A DNA stretch of 36,000 nucleotides. Origin: Glandiceps talaboti (lineage: Eukaryota; Hemichordata; Enteropneusta; Spengelidae). Below are positions 1 through 17,076 of the stretch, piece by piece. Position 1 is the stretch's first letter. Every line of letters begins with the position of its first letter. The stretch is taken from assembly GCF_964340395.1 (NCBI RefSeq), contig NC_135570.1, forward strand, positions 9,889,322 through 9,925,321. Reading direction: 5' to 3'. The position numbers and the translations under genes were made by a program. A model generated the notes under the pieces. The model saw nothing but the letters and a program-made list of their open reading frames with translations. It did no database searches and was not told the origin of the DNA.

Positions 1-231
1 AAAATATGTCTGTGTGATGATTTCTGAATCTTCTTGTACGTGCCTAACTATCTTTCACATTGTGTTGATTCTAAATAGAATTTAGAGTGAATTATCTATG
101 TAAATATTGGACTTCAGTTACAGAATGAGATTCAACATACTGACAGATCACATTTGGAATGATATGGCAAAGGCAATTTTTTCTCCTAAAGTTAATGTTT
201 TAGGTTCAAGCATTTTTCTGTTTATACTTAC

Positions 232-354
232 TACTGAGACATCCTTTCCAAAGGCGGTTACGGCAACACCATAGAAGACAGTTTTGTACGTTTTGGTCAC
301 AAAAGTTTGAGAATTCTCAATTTTCTTGTTAAAGGCTTGGATATCTGTACCAGC
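232..354 (-). CDS. Protease coding exon 2 (rest of I9-like propeptide)
   Basis: 123 bp, 41 codons, phase 0 at both ends. The acceptor CATCTAG lies before 354 and the donor GTA|GTAAGT follows 232. It contains the GVAV core strand typical of I9 propeptides. Positions 1-231 are the next intron, with no recognisable exon. Confidence 0.55.
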
Positions 355-796
355 CTAGATGTATGAGAAATGAGTATAGTCTATTAACGACCATTAATCA
401 ATGATGCAGAGAAAAGAATAAGAAAAATACCAGATATACATCAGAAAAATCCATGGTTTCTAAACTACACAGGTGTCATTGTAGAATATGGCGTAATCTT
501 TTATGTATGATCACACGTTGCATAACAATATTGTTTCTTTCAATTTAAAGGTGAATAGCGATTCAAAATCTAACGAACGTATCTCAATTCACATAGAGAA
601 CAAGCTTACATCAAAGCTCATTTTGTATACACCTGTCAGTGCTTGTAGATATGAATGTCGAACAAAATTGAATTCTTACCTTCAGCTTGACCATGAAACT
701 GTTTGGAACAGCATCCCCTTGCTGAGCCTTGAAGAGTGGGGCCATTTGAGTAGCACTGGCTGCAGCCACGAACAACGCAAGTATAACGAAACGCAT
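232..796 (-). CDS. Secreted subtilisin-like (S8) protease, N-terminal two exons only
   Basis: Two coding exons join in frame: 796-680 (39 codons) and 354-232 (41 codons), both with GT donors (GTAAGA and GTAAGT) and with an AG acceptor at 355-356. Exon 1 encodes a hydrophobic signal peptide (MRFVILALFVAAASA) followed by APLFKAQQGDAVPNSFMVKLK. Exon 2 continues with AGTDIQAF and TKTYKTVFYGVAVTAFGKDVSV. This order of signal peptide, short linker, a (Y/F)xVxLK strand and a later KTY..VF.GVAV strand is the pattern of the I9 propeptide of secreted proteinase K-like S8 proteases, which chaperones and inhibits the catalytic domain. The catalytic domain, with its Asp, His and Ser, is not in the window and would lie left of position 1. 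A TTTGCTTTCAG acceptor just upstream of the ATG (exon from 811) suggests a separate 5' UTR exon. The longer in-frame reading upstream of the ATG is therefore probably intron. Family assignment rests on the propeptide alone. Confidence 0.6.
680..796 (-). CDS. Protease coding exon 1 (signal peptide and propeptide start)
   Basis: 117 bp, 39 codons, ATG at 796. It ends AAG|GTAAGA in phase 0. It encodes the signal peptide and the first strand of the I9-like propeptide. UTR sequence probably continues to 811, where a pyrimidine-rich acceptor precedes it. Confidence 0.6.
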
Positions 797-811
797 GATG
801 ATGAAATTGTA

Positions 812-1363
812 CTGAAAGCAAACAAACAAGAAAGAAAGTGACATTTTGGCGTTATGTAGTAATGGAAGGCATACATGTGAAGTATTGCTAGTAATCAATT
901 GACAATAAACCATTCGATACAAACAAAGTGCCTCATTCATGCCTTAATCAAGAAACAGATGTAGTGGACATGTACACTTTAGACCGAAACGCCATACTGT
1001 ATCATGTTGCCTTGTAAAAGATGACACTTCTACTTACCTGACAACTGTGAAGGTCTGTCCAATGTATCAACTATGCTGAATTCAACCCTTTTTATTTCTA
1101 AAAAAACTCCCATTATCTTGTCAATGTATGACATATTTCTAAGATAAATTGCTTCCTCCCTGATAAACACCTGGAACAAAATGATGATAATACACCATTT
1201 TTGCTAAGTGTAGTAACATTTCGTGTTGTCAGCTGATATGAAAAAAATGCTTAATCGTTGAAAATGATGAATTACGAAGATGTTGTTTCCCATGGCTCAC
1301 ACTGATGATAAGATGTGAATAACTGGCATGTAGTCTGACAGGGGCACATTGGGTTAGTCAAAC
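812..1363. other. Non-coding stretch upstream of the protease gene
   Basis: This should hold the promoter and 5' UTR exon of the minus-strand protease gene, but no TATA box or UTR exon could be placed with confidence. No gene was recognised. Confidence 0.4.
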
Positions 1364-1577
1364 ACCCCCCCCCCCCAGCCACTGATACACTCACCAATAT
1401 ACATACATACATACATACATACATACATACATACATACATACATACATACATACATACATACATACATACATACATACATGCATGCATGCATGCATGCAT
1501 ACAGACAGACAGACAGACATACAGACAGACAGAGGGACAGACTTATGGATGGATGGATGGATGGATGGATAGATGGA
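1364..1577. repeat. Compound microsatellite: poly-C, (ACAT)n, (ATGC)n, (ACAG)n, (GGAT)n
   Basis: A 13-base C run is followed by about 25 ATAC units, a few ATGC units, an ACAG block and a GGAT block. Neighbouring motifs differ by one base. Open frames across it on both strands are translations of the repeat. Confidence 0.95.
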
Positions 1578-2935
1578 TATTTGCATTCGAAGTTAGTAGG
1601 AATGAAAGTTAATTCTTGCCATTTTGTGAGATATGTATTAAAACCTTCCTGTGGACAAATCATGCCATGTTAGAATTTTGAATACATACACTTTTGAATG
1701 AGATTCGAATTTTGCGGTTGATCCGTTCATGTTAGGGGTCAAGAAACGATGACAGGGACCTAATCACTAAAATCATGGAGTGTACGGTAAAATCGCACTA
1801 TTTCTCGAGATCGATTTTGAGATGGATTTGAAGAAGACGATTTGAGAGTAATTTATTCCCACGGCAGAGTATCTTATATATCCGGCGTAAATGATACAAA
1901 ATGACAACTCCGAATCATGGAATTTTGGATGCCCGAATTGGTTGATGGCATTTAATGAATTGCCAGATTTCCCAACGAAAACAAAGCTAACGGCCGTCTG
2001 GTACTGAATTTCCCTTCCCCCTACCCCTCAAATATGCATCAATAATTTGTCTGAAATCCGGATGTCACGTGACACCAAGCCGATATTTACATTGCTTATA
2101 TCTAAAAGATAAAACTCGGAAGACTGCAGGTGTTATACACTTACGATACACTTAATATCAATTAGCATGTCAAAGTCGAAGCTAGGGTTAATTTGGTAAA
2201 CTTTCTGGGTATTATGTTTCTAACCCTAACACTTACCCTAATTATACTTCCTTTAATACTATTCTGCGACATTTAAACAAAATGTTGTTGCTTGTAAAGT
2301 GTTTCAGGGTATTCGATTACTACATGTGTGGTGCGTAATTGTATGCGAAGAAGTAATAGAGCACTCAAGGTAAATAATCAAAGGGTTGTACATTAGTGTC
2401 AAACTCCATTCCTTAAGCTCGGAACACGTCGAATACAGAGAGATCGTCCAGGTGGAATTGCTTGTTTTTCCGCACTAGTTTGTTTTACGCCAGTTCAATA
2501 CAAATATCTGTGTTGATGATATACAGACATACCATATCGCCCTCGACTATTTGATTTACTCTAGATTTTGCAGTTAGGATACTTATCTTTCGGTAGTTTA
2601 AATAAAGACCACTATAATGGTTTTAGGTTTAAAATAAGAATGCACATAAAACTAAAACAACGGGAATAATGCTGTTAACAAGTTAAAATCTGAACAATTC
2701 ATCATATTATGGGATGATTAGCGTCATGTTGTATTGTAGAGGAGTTAGAGCAAAATAAAAATAAAACATAAAAATCAGACAGATATCATTTTATGTCGGC
2801 CTGTGTATGTTTTGAGCAGATTGTGTTAACTTTTCGACTGTTTCTGTCTCGAATCATTTTTATTACACTTTAAATATAAGGATGGTCAGTTTAAGAGACT
2901 GGCATCTTAAAGACAATCAAATACGATATACGTAC
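1578..2935. other. Intergenic, no gene recognised
   Basis: AT-rich sequence without a convincing open frame or a recognised repeat. Only short inverted motifs are seen, for example around 2185-2240 (aGGGTTA and TAACCCT). Confidence 0.5.
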
Positions 2936-3010
2936 ACACGTGACATACACAAACACATACACACACACACACGCACGCACGCACGCACGCACGCACGCAC
3001 ATACATACAT

Positions 3011-3050
<40 letters not shown>

Positions 3051-3150
3051 ACATACATACATACATACATACATACATACATACATACATACATACATAC
3101 ATACATACACACATACATACACACACCCATACATACATACATACATACAT

Positions 3151-3183
<33 letters not shown>

Positions 3184-3308
3184 TACATACATACATACAT
3201 ACATACATACATACATACATACATACATACACACACACGCCCATCCATCCATCCATCCATCCATACATACATACATACATACATACATACATACATACAT
3301 ACATACAT

Positions 3309-3343
<35 letters not shown>

Positions 3344-3507
3344 TACATACATACATACATACATACATACATACATACATACATACATACATACATACAT
3401 GTACATACATACATACATACATACATACATACATACATACATACATACATACATACACACACGCCCATCCATCCATCCATCCATCCATCCATCCATACAT
3501 ACATACA

Positions 3508-3539
<32 letters not shown>

Positions 3540-3651
3540 CACACACATACATACATACATACATACATACATACATACATACATACATACATACATACAT
3601 ACATACATACATACATACATACATACATACATGCATACATACATACATACA

Positions 3652-3682
<31 letters not shown>
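2936..3682. repeat. 750-bp compound (ACAT)/(AC)/(CATC) array with higher-order structure
   Basis: Long ATAC tetranucleotide runs are interrupted by AC dinucleotide and CCAT blocks, with a GCAC block at the left. The composite block acacacgCCCATCC followed by ATAC runs recurs at about 3235 and 3460, so the array carries a roughly 225-bp higher-order unit. Open frames of up to 271 codons (such as 2882-3697) run through it because no phase of the repeat contains a stop. They are not genes. Confidence 0.95.
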
Positions 3683-3683
<1 letters not shown>

Positions 3684-3699
3684 CCTTGAGCTATTGAGT

Positions 3700-5547
3700 T
3701 CATATCGAGTTGATCAAACCGAGTGAAACATCCATATGTTATCCTCGTGAGTTATGATGTTGATATGATAGACAGATTAGCAACGACATAAATCATCGTC
3801 TTTTGAAGCTAGAGATACATCATATCAAAATTTAACCAATCTTTATCATCTACTCAACTGTACCTACTAAGGCCAAAAAAAAGTTTTGTTTCCCGTCCTA
3901 AGGTAATTTGAAAAATGATGCGGTGGTGCGGGTTTTTTCCCCCATTTGTTATGGGGGGGGGGGGAGTATGGAATCACACAACTGGTGGATCGATCAACCG
4001 AACCATAAATATTCCCCAAGGACGCTGGCAAACTGTTCTCCCAACTTAAAGGATTGGTACTGCTTTTGCCATCGCAAGTTACGATCTTGCAACAACCTGA
4101 TTATGGCAATGTGGAGTTCAAAACGTCTGTTTGGGCGATCCAAATTATGAAATTTATGCCACACTTTTGAATGTCTTTGGAAGGCATGTTTAACAGGTTG
4201 CTGTGATACTTTGTCACAGTCTTCGATCAAAACGATCTTTAAGTACTTGCCAAATTCCACTTTGTCTTCCAGTTTTGCTTGTAGGGGGACACTCTGGAAA
4301 TTTCCGTCATATACACGTTACACCAAAGCCTCAATATGGCATAGTTCGTACTGTTCGGGTAGAATAAATCGATCCCCAGAACTTAGAATACTTAGTACTT
4401 TTATATGCTTTACATAAGTCTTCGTACAATCTGCTTGGTGGAACTTTCAACATCGACAAGTCCAAATGGACGTAAGATTTTCTGCCAACGGACACTTGAA
4501 TGAACAAAAGCATAGCGATATAAAAAAAATAAAACATCCCCCTCACTGATCTACCACAGGCAACTGACAACGTAAGAAGTATTTCAACTGTAAAAAAAAT
4601 CAGTGATTGTAATACTATATATATTTACGGTAATTAAAGAATTCTTGTTTAGATGTACCTCTATGCATTTCGTCTTCTTTACATGTTAGTTACATGTTAG
4701 TTACAACGCGTTTCCCGGGTAGTGTTCATGTTTATCTCAGCGAACGCGTACGCGTTCTCTGAGTTCGATTCTCCTCGAACGTAAGCGCACATATCACACT
4801 AGTACACATGAATGATGATATAGACAAGGTGGGAAAGCTTGAGAGGACGTAATCGAAAAACACTACCAAAAAAAGACATCCTCGCTTCTGTTTGTCCATG
4901 AGTAAAATGCATGATTAAACAAAGACTTATCTATGCATATAAAATTGTAGCGTTGCGTTGACGGGTTTTCTCTTTTTAATGTTTGAAGGATATTGTTAGT
5001 CACTTCTGCATTTCAAGCTTTCCTACCTTGTCTATTTCTACACATACGTCGCAAAAGTAGTCATGAAGTATTGTATTGTACGATTCATAGAAATATTTGC
5101 CACAGTTGTGTTATATGAACTCAGAAAAGGGGAAATTTAAGAAATAATTTCTAAAAAATGTTGTTCTTATCGTGAAAATTTCGGTTACTTCGCATAGCGT
5201 TGTGTATACTATAAACTGTCTGTGTGTCCGCTAGACGTTCTGTCTCACGAGCTTCTACAACACATGTATTACAGAGTACGCGTTCATCCTTATAACATGT
5301 ATGTACGCGTCTACATGATACGCTATGTTCCAACGTATTCAGACGAAATGTATAGAGGTACCATCAAATTACCAGTACTTTAATTACCCTTTAAATATAC
5401 TAATACAATCACTGAATTTTTTTACAGTTAAAACATTTAGGACGTTGTCAGCTGCCTGCGCCTGTGGATGTCAAATGAATTTTCAAATGCGTCACACTGC
5501 ACATGCGCGGCACACGTTTTATAACTGCTGCCGTATGTGGCACATTT
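3700..5547. other. Intergenic, no gene recognised
   Basis: Unique-looking sequence with a 12-base poly-G run near 3953-3964, a short direct repeat (acatgttagtt, twice, near 4681) and a near-perfect 28-bp palindrome at 4736-4763. None of the small open frames shows a recognisable protein pattern. Confidence 0.45.
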
Positions 5548-5570
5548 CACATCTACCGTGGCCGATAACG

Positions 5571-5880
5571 ACAAACCGGTCTTCTAATTCAAGTGTCGGT
5601 CTTCTAGTTCAAAAAACCGGTCTTCTAATTCAAGTGTCGGTCTTCTAGTTCAAGTGTCGGTCTTCTAGTTCAAAAAAACGGTCTTCTAATCCAAGTGTCG
5701 GTCTTCTAGTTCAGGTGTCGGTCTTCTAACTCAAGTGTCGGTCTTCTAATTCAAGTGTTGGTCTTCTAGTTCAAGTGTCGGTCTTCTAACTCAAGTGTCG
5801 GTCTTCTAGTTCAGGTGTCGGTCTTCTAACTCAAGTGTCGGTCTTCTAGTTCAGGTGTCGGTCTTCTAACTCAAGTGTCG
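5571..5880. repeat. Left arm: about 15 tandem 20-bp units
   Basis: Units of the form CGGTCTTCTARTTCAAGTGT vary at a few positions (AATTC, AGTTC or AACTC; some carry AAAAAA in place of GTGT). They run head to tail without unique spacers, so this is not a CRISPR array. Its inverted counterpart is at 6938-7250. Confidence 0.9.
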
Positions 5881-5907
5881 CGTCCGTCTTCTCATTCAAT
5901 AGTTTTC

Positions 5908-6907
5908 TATACTACACTACACTGCACTACACTACACTACACTACACTACACTACACTACACTACACTACATTACACTACACTACACTTTACTATACTAT
6001 ACTATACTATACTAGACTATACTATGCTATGCTATGCTATGCTATGCTATGCTATGCTTTGCTTTGCTGTACTGTACTGTACTGTACTGTACTGTACTGT
6101 ACTGTACTGTACTGTACTGTACTATACTATACGATACTATACTACACTATATAGTGTAGTATAGTATATAATATAGTATAGTATAGTATAGTATAGTGCA
6201 TAGTATATAGTGTAACCATAGTAGAGTATATAGTATAGTATACTATAGTATAGTATATAGTATATAGCATAGTATAGTATATAGTATATATTGCATAATA
6301 TAGTATATAGTATAGTATAGTATAGTAAAGTATATAGTAAAGTATATAGTATAGTATATAGTATAGCATAGTGTACAGTGCATAGAATATATTGTATAAT
6401 CTAGTATGTAGTATATATTATATGGTATAGTATATAGTATAGTATAGTATAGTATAGTATAGTATAGTATAGTATATAGTATAGTACTGCATAGTATAGT
6501 ATAGTATAGCATAGTATATAGTATATAGCATAGTATAGTATATAGTATTTATTGTATAATATAGTATATAGTATAGTATAAAGTATATAGTATAGTATAG
6601 TATAGTACAGTATAGTATAGTATAGGCATATCATAGTATAGTATACTATTATAGTATAGTGTATAGTATAGTATAGTATAGTATAGTATAGTATAGTATA
6701 GTATAGCATAGCATATTATATTATATTATAGTATAGCATAGTATAGTATAGTATAGTATAGTATAGTATAGTATAGTATAGTATAGTTCAGTATAGTATA
6801 GCATATCATAGTACAGTATAGTATTATAGCTAGAGTATAGTGTATAGTATAGTATAGTATAGTATAGTATAGTATAGTATAGTATAGTATAGTATAGTAT
6901 AGTATAG
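5908..6907. repeat. Core of the foldback element: pentanucleotide repeats and central palindrome
   Basis: The left part is blocks of ACTAC, ACTAT, GCTAT and ACTGT pentamers. The right part is a long TATAG-rich array. They meet at a perfect 34-bp palindrome at 6134-6167 centred on 6150/6151. The right side is about three times as long as the left, so the arms are symmetric in sequence but not in length. Open frames of 72-102 codons here are artefacts of the repeat. Confidence 0.9.
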
Positions 6908-6937
6908 AAAACTTTTGAAAGAGAAGATGGACGCGAC

Positions 6938-7250
6938 ACTTGAGTTAGAAGACCAACACTTGAACTAGAAGACCGACACTTGAATTAGAAGACCGACACT
7001 TGAACTAGAAGACCGACACTTGAATTAGAAGACCGACACTTGAGTTAGAAGACCGACACCTGAACTAGAAGACCGACACTTGAATTAGAAGACCGCCACT
7101 TGAACTAGAAGACCGACACTTGAATTAGAAGACCGGTTTTTTGAACTAGAAGACCGACACTTGAACTAGAAGACCGACACTTGAATTAGAAGACCGGTTT
7201 GTCGAACTAGAAGACCGACACTTGAATTAGAAGACCGGTTTGTCGTCATC
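6938..7250. repeat. Right arm: inverted array of the same 20-bp unit
   Basis: About 15 units of ACACTTGAAYTAGAAGACCG, the reverse complement of the left-arm unit. They include the variant spacers that also appear near the left end (CCGGTTTTTTGAAC, CCGGTTTGTCG). Confidence 0.9.
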
Positions 7251-7266
7251 GGCCACGGTACACATC

Positions 7267-7974
7267 TCCCCAGTGACGTCTGAAACAATAAAGGGGAAAC
7301 GGAATTAAAAAAAACGTACGATGCGCATGGTTTGGAATGACGCGCGCGAGGACGGGAAACAAAACCTTTTTTTGGGCCTAAAAGCTGGGACACGAATACG
7401 TTTTAGCCTGAAACGAGATTTGGCAGGATTTGTCGGGTGAACATGTAAAGGAATGCTAAATGCACTAAACGGGAAATGTATCCGAACATTATTTTATTCT
7501 AAGTATAATAAACTAATTTATATAGCGAAATTTACAAGCGTCACCTGTGACTGCGTTTGTAGCGGCCATTTTGTTTAATTCAGGCGGTCACATTTCCAAC
7601 CGGGTATATAATCGGCCACTTACCATGTGTACACCGTATGTTCTGGCACCCGTCGCTATCAATTTTCGTGATGAAGCATAGATGTGTACGTGAGTACACT
7701 CAGGCAGGGTACAGTCGCTTCGTAAATTTCGGTTCATGGAGACTACTTGGCTAATTCAACAATTTAATTTTCAACTTGAATGTACCTGGCTCTGACTATT
7801 AAAGGTCGGGATGTACAAGTTATCGATAACAAATTACATCAAAAACTGTTACATTAAAGTAAAAATTAACGAGATGTTGAGTTTTACGAACACCACATTA
7901 TCACACTTGAGATACACCTTTTCATTTAGGAAATGGTTGTTTTATAATACATACAAAAATCTCATTTTATTCTG
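7267..7974. other. Intergenic, no gene recognised
   Basis: Unique-looking sequence to the right of the foldback element. No open frame, RNA gene or repeat was recognised. Confidence 0.4.
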
Positions 7975-8538
7975 AGAATGAATTCAACTTTATTTCTCTG
8001 GAAAAATGAGAACATAACATAAAACAATTTAATATAATAATATAGTACCTACAATAAATGTTTATAATAAAAGATAGTATGTTTCTGGTGAGGACCATGG
8101 ATATAGTCTACTAGGGACTAATCTAGTCCATGATCCTGACTAATAAATGATAGTATGTTTCTGGTGAGGACCATGGATATAGTCCACTAGGGACTAATCT
8201 AGTCCATGATCCTGACTAATAAATGATAGTATGTTTCTGGTGATGACCATGGATATAGTCCACTAGGGACTAATCTATTCCACGATCCTGACTAATAAAT
8301 GAATGATACATGCAATAATAACAGAGTACAACTATCAAAAGTGATGTGAACAATTAATTGTGTAATGAAAAAACAACAACAGAAAACAGTAAAAAAGACA
8401 AGAAAAAAGTCCATTCTGTAAAATATGTGATCTTAGTTTTGTCTTGAAGGTATGTCGTTTATGTGTATTCTGTAATGCAATGGGGAGAGAGTTCCAGTGT
8501 TTCACAGCAACGTATTCAAAATCAAATTGGCAATTCAT
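7975..8538 (-). mobile_element. 5'-truncated LINE (non-LTR retrotransposon) 3' end
   Basis: On the minus strand, 8538-8335 reads through to a stop and contains VKHWNSLPIALQNTHK followed by FKTKLRSH. The pattern WNSLP...L...FK.KL is a familiar C-terminal signature of CR1/L2/Jockey-type reverse-transcriptase ORFs. Downstream on the same strand come three 76-bp tandem repeats and then AAATAAAGTTGAATTC near 7986, which looks like a poly-A signal and tail start. No reverse-transcriptase core lies to the right, so the copy is heavily 5'-truncated. Exact ends were not determined. Confidence 0.6.
8065..8305. repeat. Three tandem copies of a 76-bp unit
   Basis: GATAGTATGTTTCTGGTGA starts at 8073, 8149 and 8225, giving an exact 76-bp period. 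Each unit contains an imperfect inverted repeat (CCATGGATATAGTCC against GGACTAATCTAGTCCATG), so each could form a hairpin. The copies differ at only a few bases. They lie in what appears to be a LINE 3' tail. Confidence 0.9.
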
Positions 8539-8974
8539 GTGATGTACTTTCGTAATTGGAAGGTTTCCATTAATGGCTGATTTTCAAAGATAAACATACA
8601 TGTCTGAAGTTTACACTTTTTTGTGACTTTTTAAACATTTATTTATGCATTAGAGTTTAGACATTTTAAAAAAATCATCACACCCAAGATCATTGTCTGG
8701 CATAAAGTCTATCCGATCTCATTATAGCGTACATGTATATTTATAGTAACTAACTTAAATTGAATTGTCCGACCATCGACGTCGATCTTTTTTTTAAGCG
8801 ATGCTCAATGAAAGCCTGGTGGTCTCATTGTTCAATCTAGTATTTTTTCCATGAGTGTAATTACAACAACTTATAGTCCTAATTATAATTTTAGTAAAAA
8901 AAGGAACAGTACTACGATTAAATGTACAAATTATACATTCTGGTGTATCCTTGTTGAATATATTTACTCTAGGT

Positions 8975-9125
8975 TTGGATGAGGGGAGGGGGCTACTATG
9001 GTAACTGTATGGGGGGCGTATTATTTATATTATGTAGTACACTTTGGAACTGATCGAATGAATTTCGTGTAGGGTCTATGAATGAATAAATCCTCATTTG
9101 TAACCATGACAGTTGGTAAACACTT
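8975..9125 (+). repeat. Dispersed repeat family 1, plus-orientation copy
   Basis: The segment from GGGGCTACTATGGTAACTG-like sequence to GAATGAATAAATCCTC matches the reverse complement of 12360-12530 along most of its length, including GAATTTCGTGTAGGGTC. It lies past the stop codon of nAChR gene A and could be part of its 3' UTR. No poly-A signal was found with confidence between here and 9532. Confidence 0.75.
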
Positions 9126-9531
9126 AATGTTATCCTTGTATGGCTAGCACACGAAGTTCCCCGGTGGATTTTGCATGGATTTTATATTTGAAAGAATATT
9201 TAGTTCCGAAGCGTACAAACACAAATTTGAAAATTGTTACGTGATTTTTTTCGACTGCGAACTTTAGTATCTATTGACAAAGATTGATCGAGACATTAAA
9301 GTGGCCATATGGATGGGGATTTGGTGAATTTTTTATAAAACAATTTTATCATGGCTTCCTATTTCAAAAATCAATGTGAAACAACACATGTCAAGTCCTT
9401 ATTTGAAACTCAATAAATTGCAAAAAGACTGATAAACATTTAAAATATTTGTTATTGTATGTACAATACCAAAGTTACAAACACAGACTTGGTAAATATT
9501 GTTTCACATTAGGTACAAATATGAGCAAGTT

Positions 9532-15571
<6,040 letters not shown>

Positions 15572-15959
15572 TTCTCATATCACATACTCTTCTGGAAATG
15601 ATTTTGCAACTGCTCGAAATATATATATACATAGCGGCGCTAATCGTAGAATCCGTTGCTAAGAAACTGTCGAGAGGATGGGTTTGTTTTGATGGCAACA
15701 AGTGATCTATTGCGACGGTGATAAGCCGCAAAAGACCATGTCAATATCATTAAATATTCAAATTTGACAACCATATGCATGACGCCATTTGTTATCTATG
15801 TTTTAAATAATAAACCAGCCTGTATATCTAAATCGTGCTGAAAGGGCACGGTCCGTAAAGTAGTATATGTCTTAAAAGCTATGTACATTAGCTGAAAATG
15901 GAATTTAAAAAAATGTTAGGTAAAATAACTTACTCGTTAAGTCGTACACTGTGAAAAGC

Positions 15960-16160
15960 ATTACATCACATGTGGGTAAACGTATTTTTTGTAACTATAT
16001 ACATGACAAATAAAATCTTTTGGGTCCCCATCCAAAATCAGCGCCCTCAACGGCGATCACAATTTCCACCTGCTGATGGATAATATCGACTACTGAAAGA
16101 ATCTATCGCCAATTAGCAGTGTTCTGTAGATATATTATGTCTATTAGGATAGATATACTC
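15960..16160 (+). repeat. Dispersed repeat family 2, copy between genes A and B
   Basis: It shares GTGGGTAAACGTATTTTTTG-like sequence, TATACATGA and CAGCGCCCTCAACGGCGATC with 10310-10480. It lies in the roughly 1.5 kb between the gene A start and the gene B stop. The rest of that interval (15572-17076) shows only a poly-C run near 16788-16800. Confidence 0.7.
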
Positions 16161-17076
16161 TCGCAAAAATGTACAACCCGGGAGAAGACACTCAAATTCA
16201 GAAGCCATTGACAGTATAGTAAAACCACCAGACAGACTTGTCATAAGTTCAAAATTAACCAATACGATATTTTTTTTCAAATTTCTTTTAGATATATAGA
16301 CGGATGTGATCTAGAAACGTACTTTGGAAAACAGCCATATCTAAATTGAACATTTAATGAGTTTAAAGTCAGCTTTAAATAATCACCGAAATAGTAATAA
16401 GTGAATATGAATTATTCACCAGAACTGTCTGTGCTTTCCCACACTCCAAGCAGAGACAATGATTATCAAACACAATTAATCAATGCCATATCAAATGTTT
16501 GTGCTTGCTTTGTGAATTTGTGATTTGATACAAGTTTGATCTGACAATCATCAGTCGCTCAATTTTTATATACCACACGAAAGCCAAGTTGTGCGTGTTT
16601 GAACAGAAAATCTGGAATTATTACTCTCACACTGTATTCTACGTCACAACAATTCACGTCTATGTCATTGATTCTGCGGTACTCGGAATTATAACTCAAA
16701 ATATGTAGAATTTTGGTTATTTCCCTCGATTTTTCTTAAATTACAAGCAAGATCAGGATTGTATGGTCTACGCAACATACCAATCACCCCCCCCCCCCTC
16801 CCCATTTTAGTGTAATACCGCTTGGTGGAAGGGTCATTCAAAATAGTTACTTGAGTTCGCGAGAATATGGTCATTGACGCGAGCTAGAGCACTATGGGTA
16901 CAGAATAACATGAAACCAACACGGCCCTGTACTATGAATGTCGCTTTCTACGTATCAAATTGTACAGTTGAAGTCGGTGGCATGGGTACTGTCGATTTTG
17001 TATTCTAGATCCACTGATGTGGTCGCCTACGATAAGTTTGGAATCTGTTCTCCTCCGTTTATATAGCAGGACATGA

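Larger units (their letters stand above)
5554..7260. mobile_element. Foldback-type element with subrepeat arms and 6-bp target duplication
   Basis: The ends are inverted copies. The left end reads TACCGTGGCCGATAACGAC and the complement of the right end reads TACCGTGGCCGATGACGAC, then both continue ACAAACCGGTCTTCTAATTC. The hexamer CACATC lies directly outside both ends (5548-5553 and 7261-7266), as expected of a target-site duplication. Each arm of about 310-330 bp is a tandem array of a 20-bp unit (CGGTCTTCTARTTCAAGTGT) in opposite orientations. Inside the arms, GTTTTCTATACTA (left) mirrors the right side, and the core is pentanucleotide repeats. No transposase frame is present, so it would be non-autonomous. 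The architecture resembles known foldback or long-TIR elements, but I cannot assign a superfamily. Confidence 0.8.

Noticed and set aside
503-841. Plus-strand frame of 112 codons
   Set aside because: Antisense to the protease exon 1, which has a signal peptide, good splice sites and a continuing exon.
2882-3703. Open frames of 249-271 codons on both strands
   Set aside because: Translations of the ACAT/AC array ([18 protein letters not shown]); low complexity, in several frames at once.
5571-5880. Regular 20-bp repeats suggesting a CRISPR array
   Set aside because: Units are head to tail with no unique spacers, variants are graded, and the context is an animal genome with an inverted partner array.
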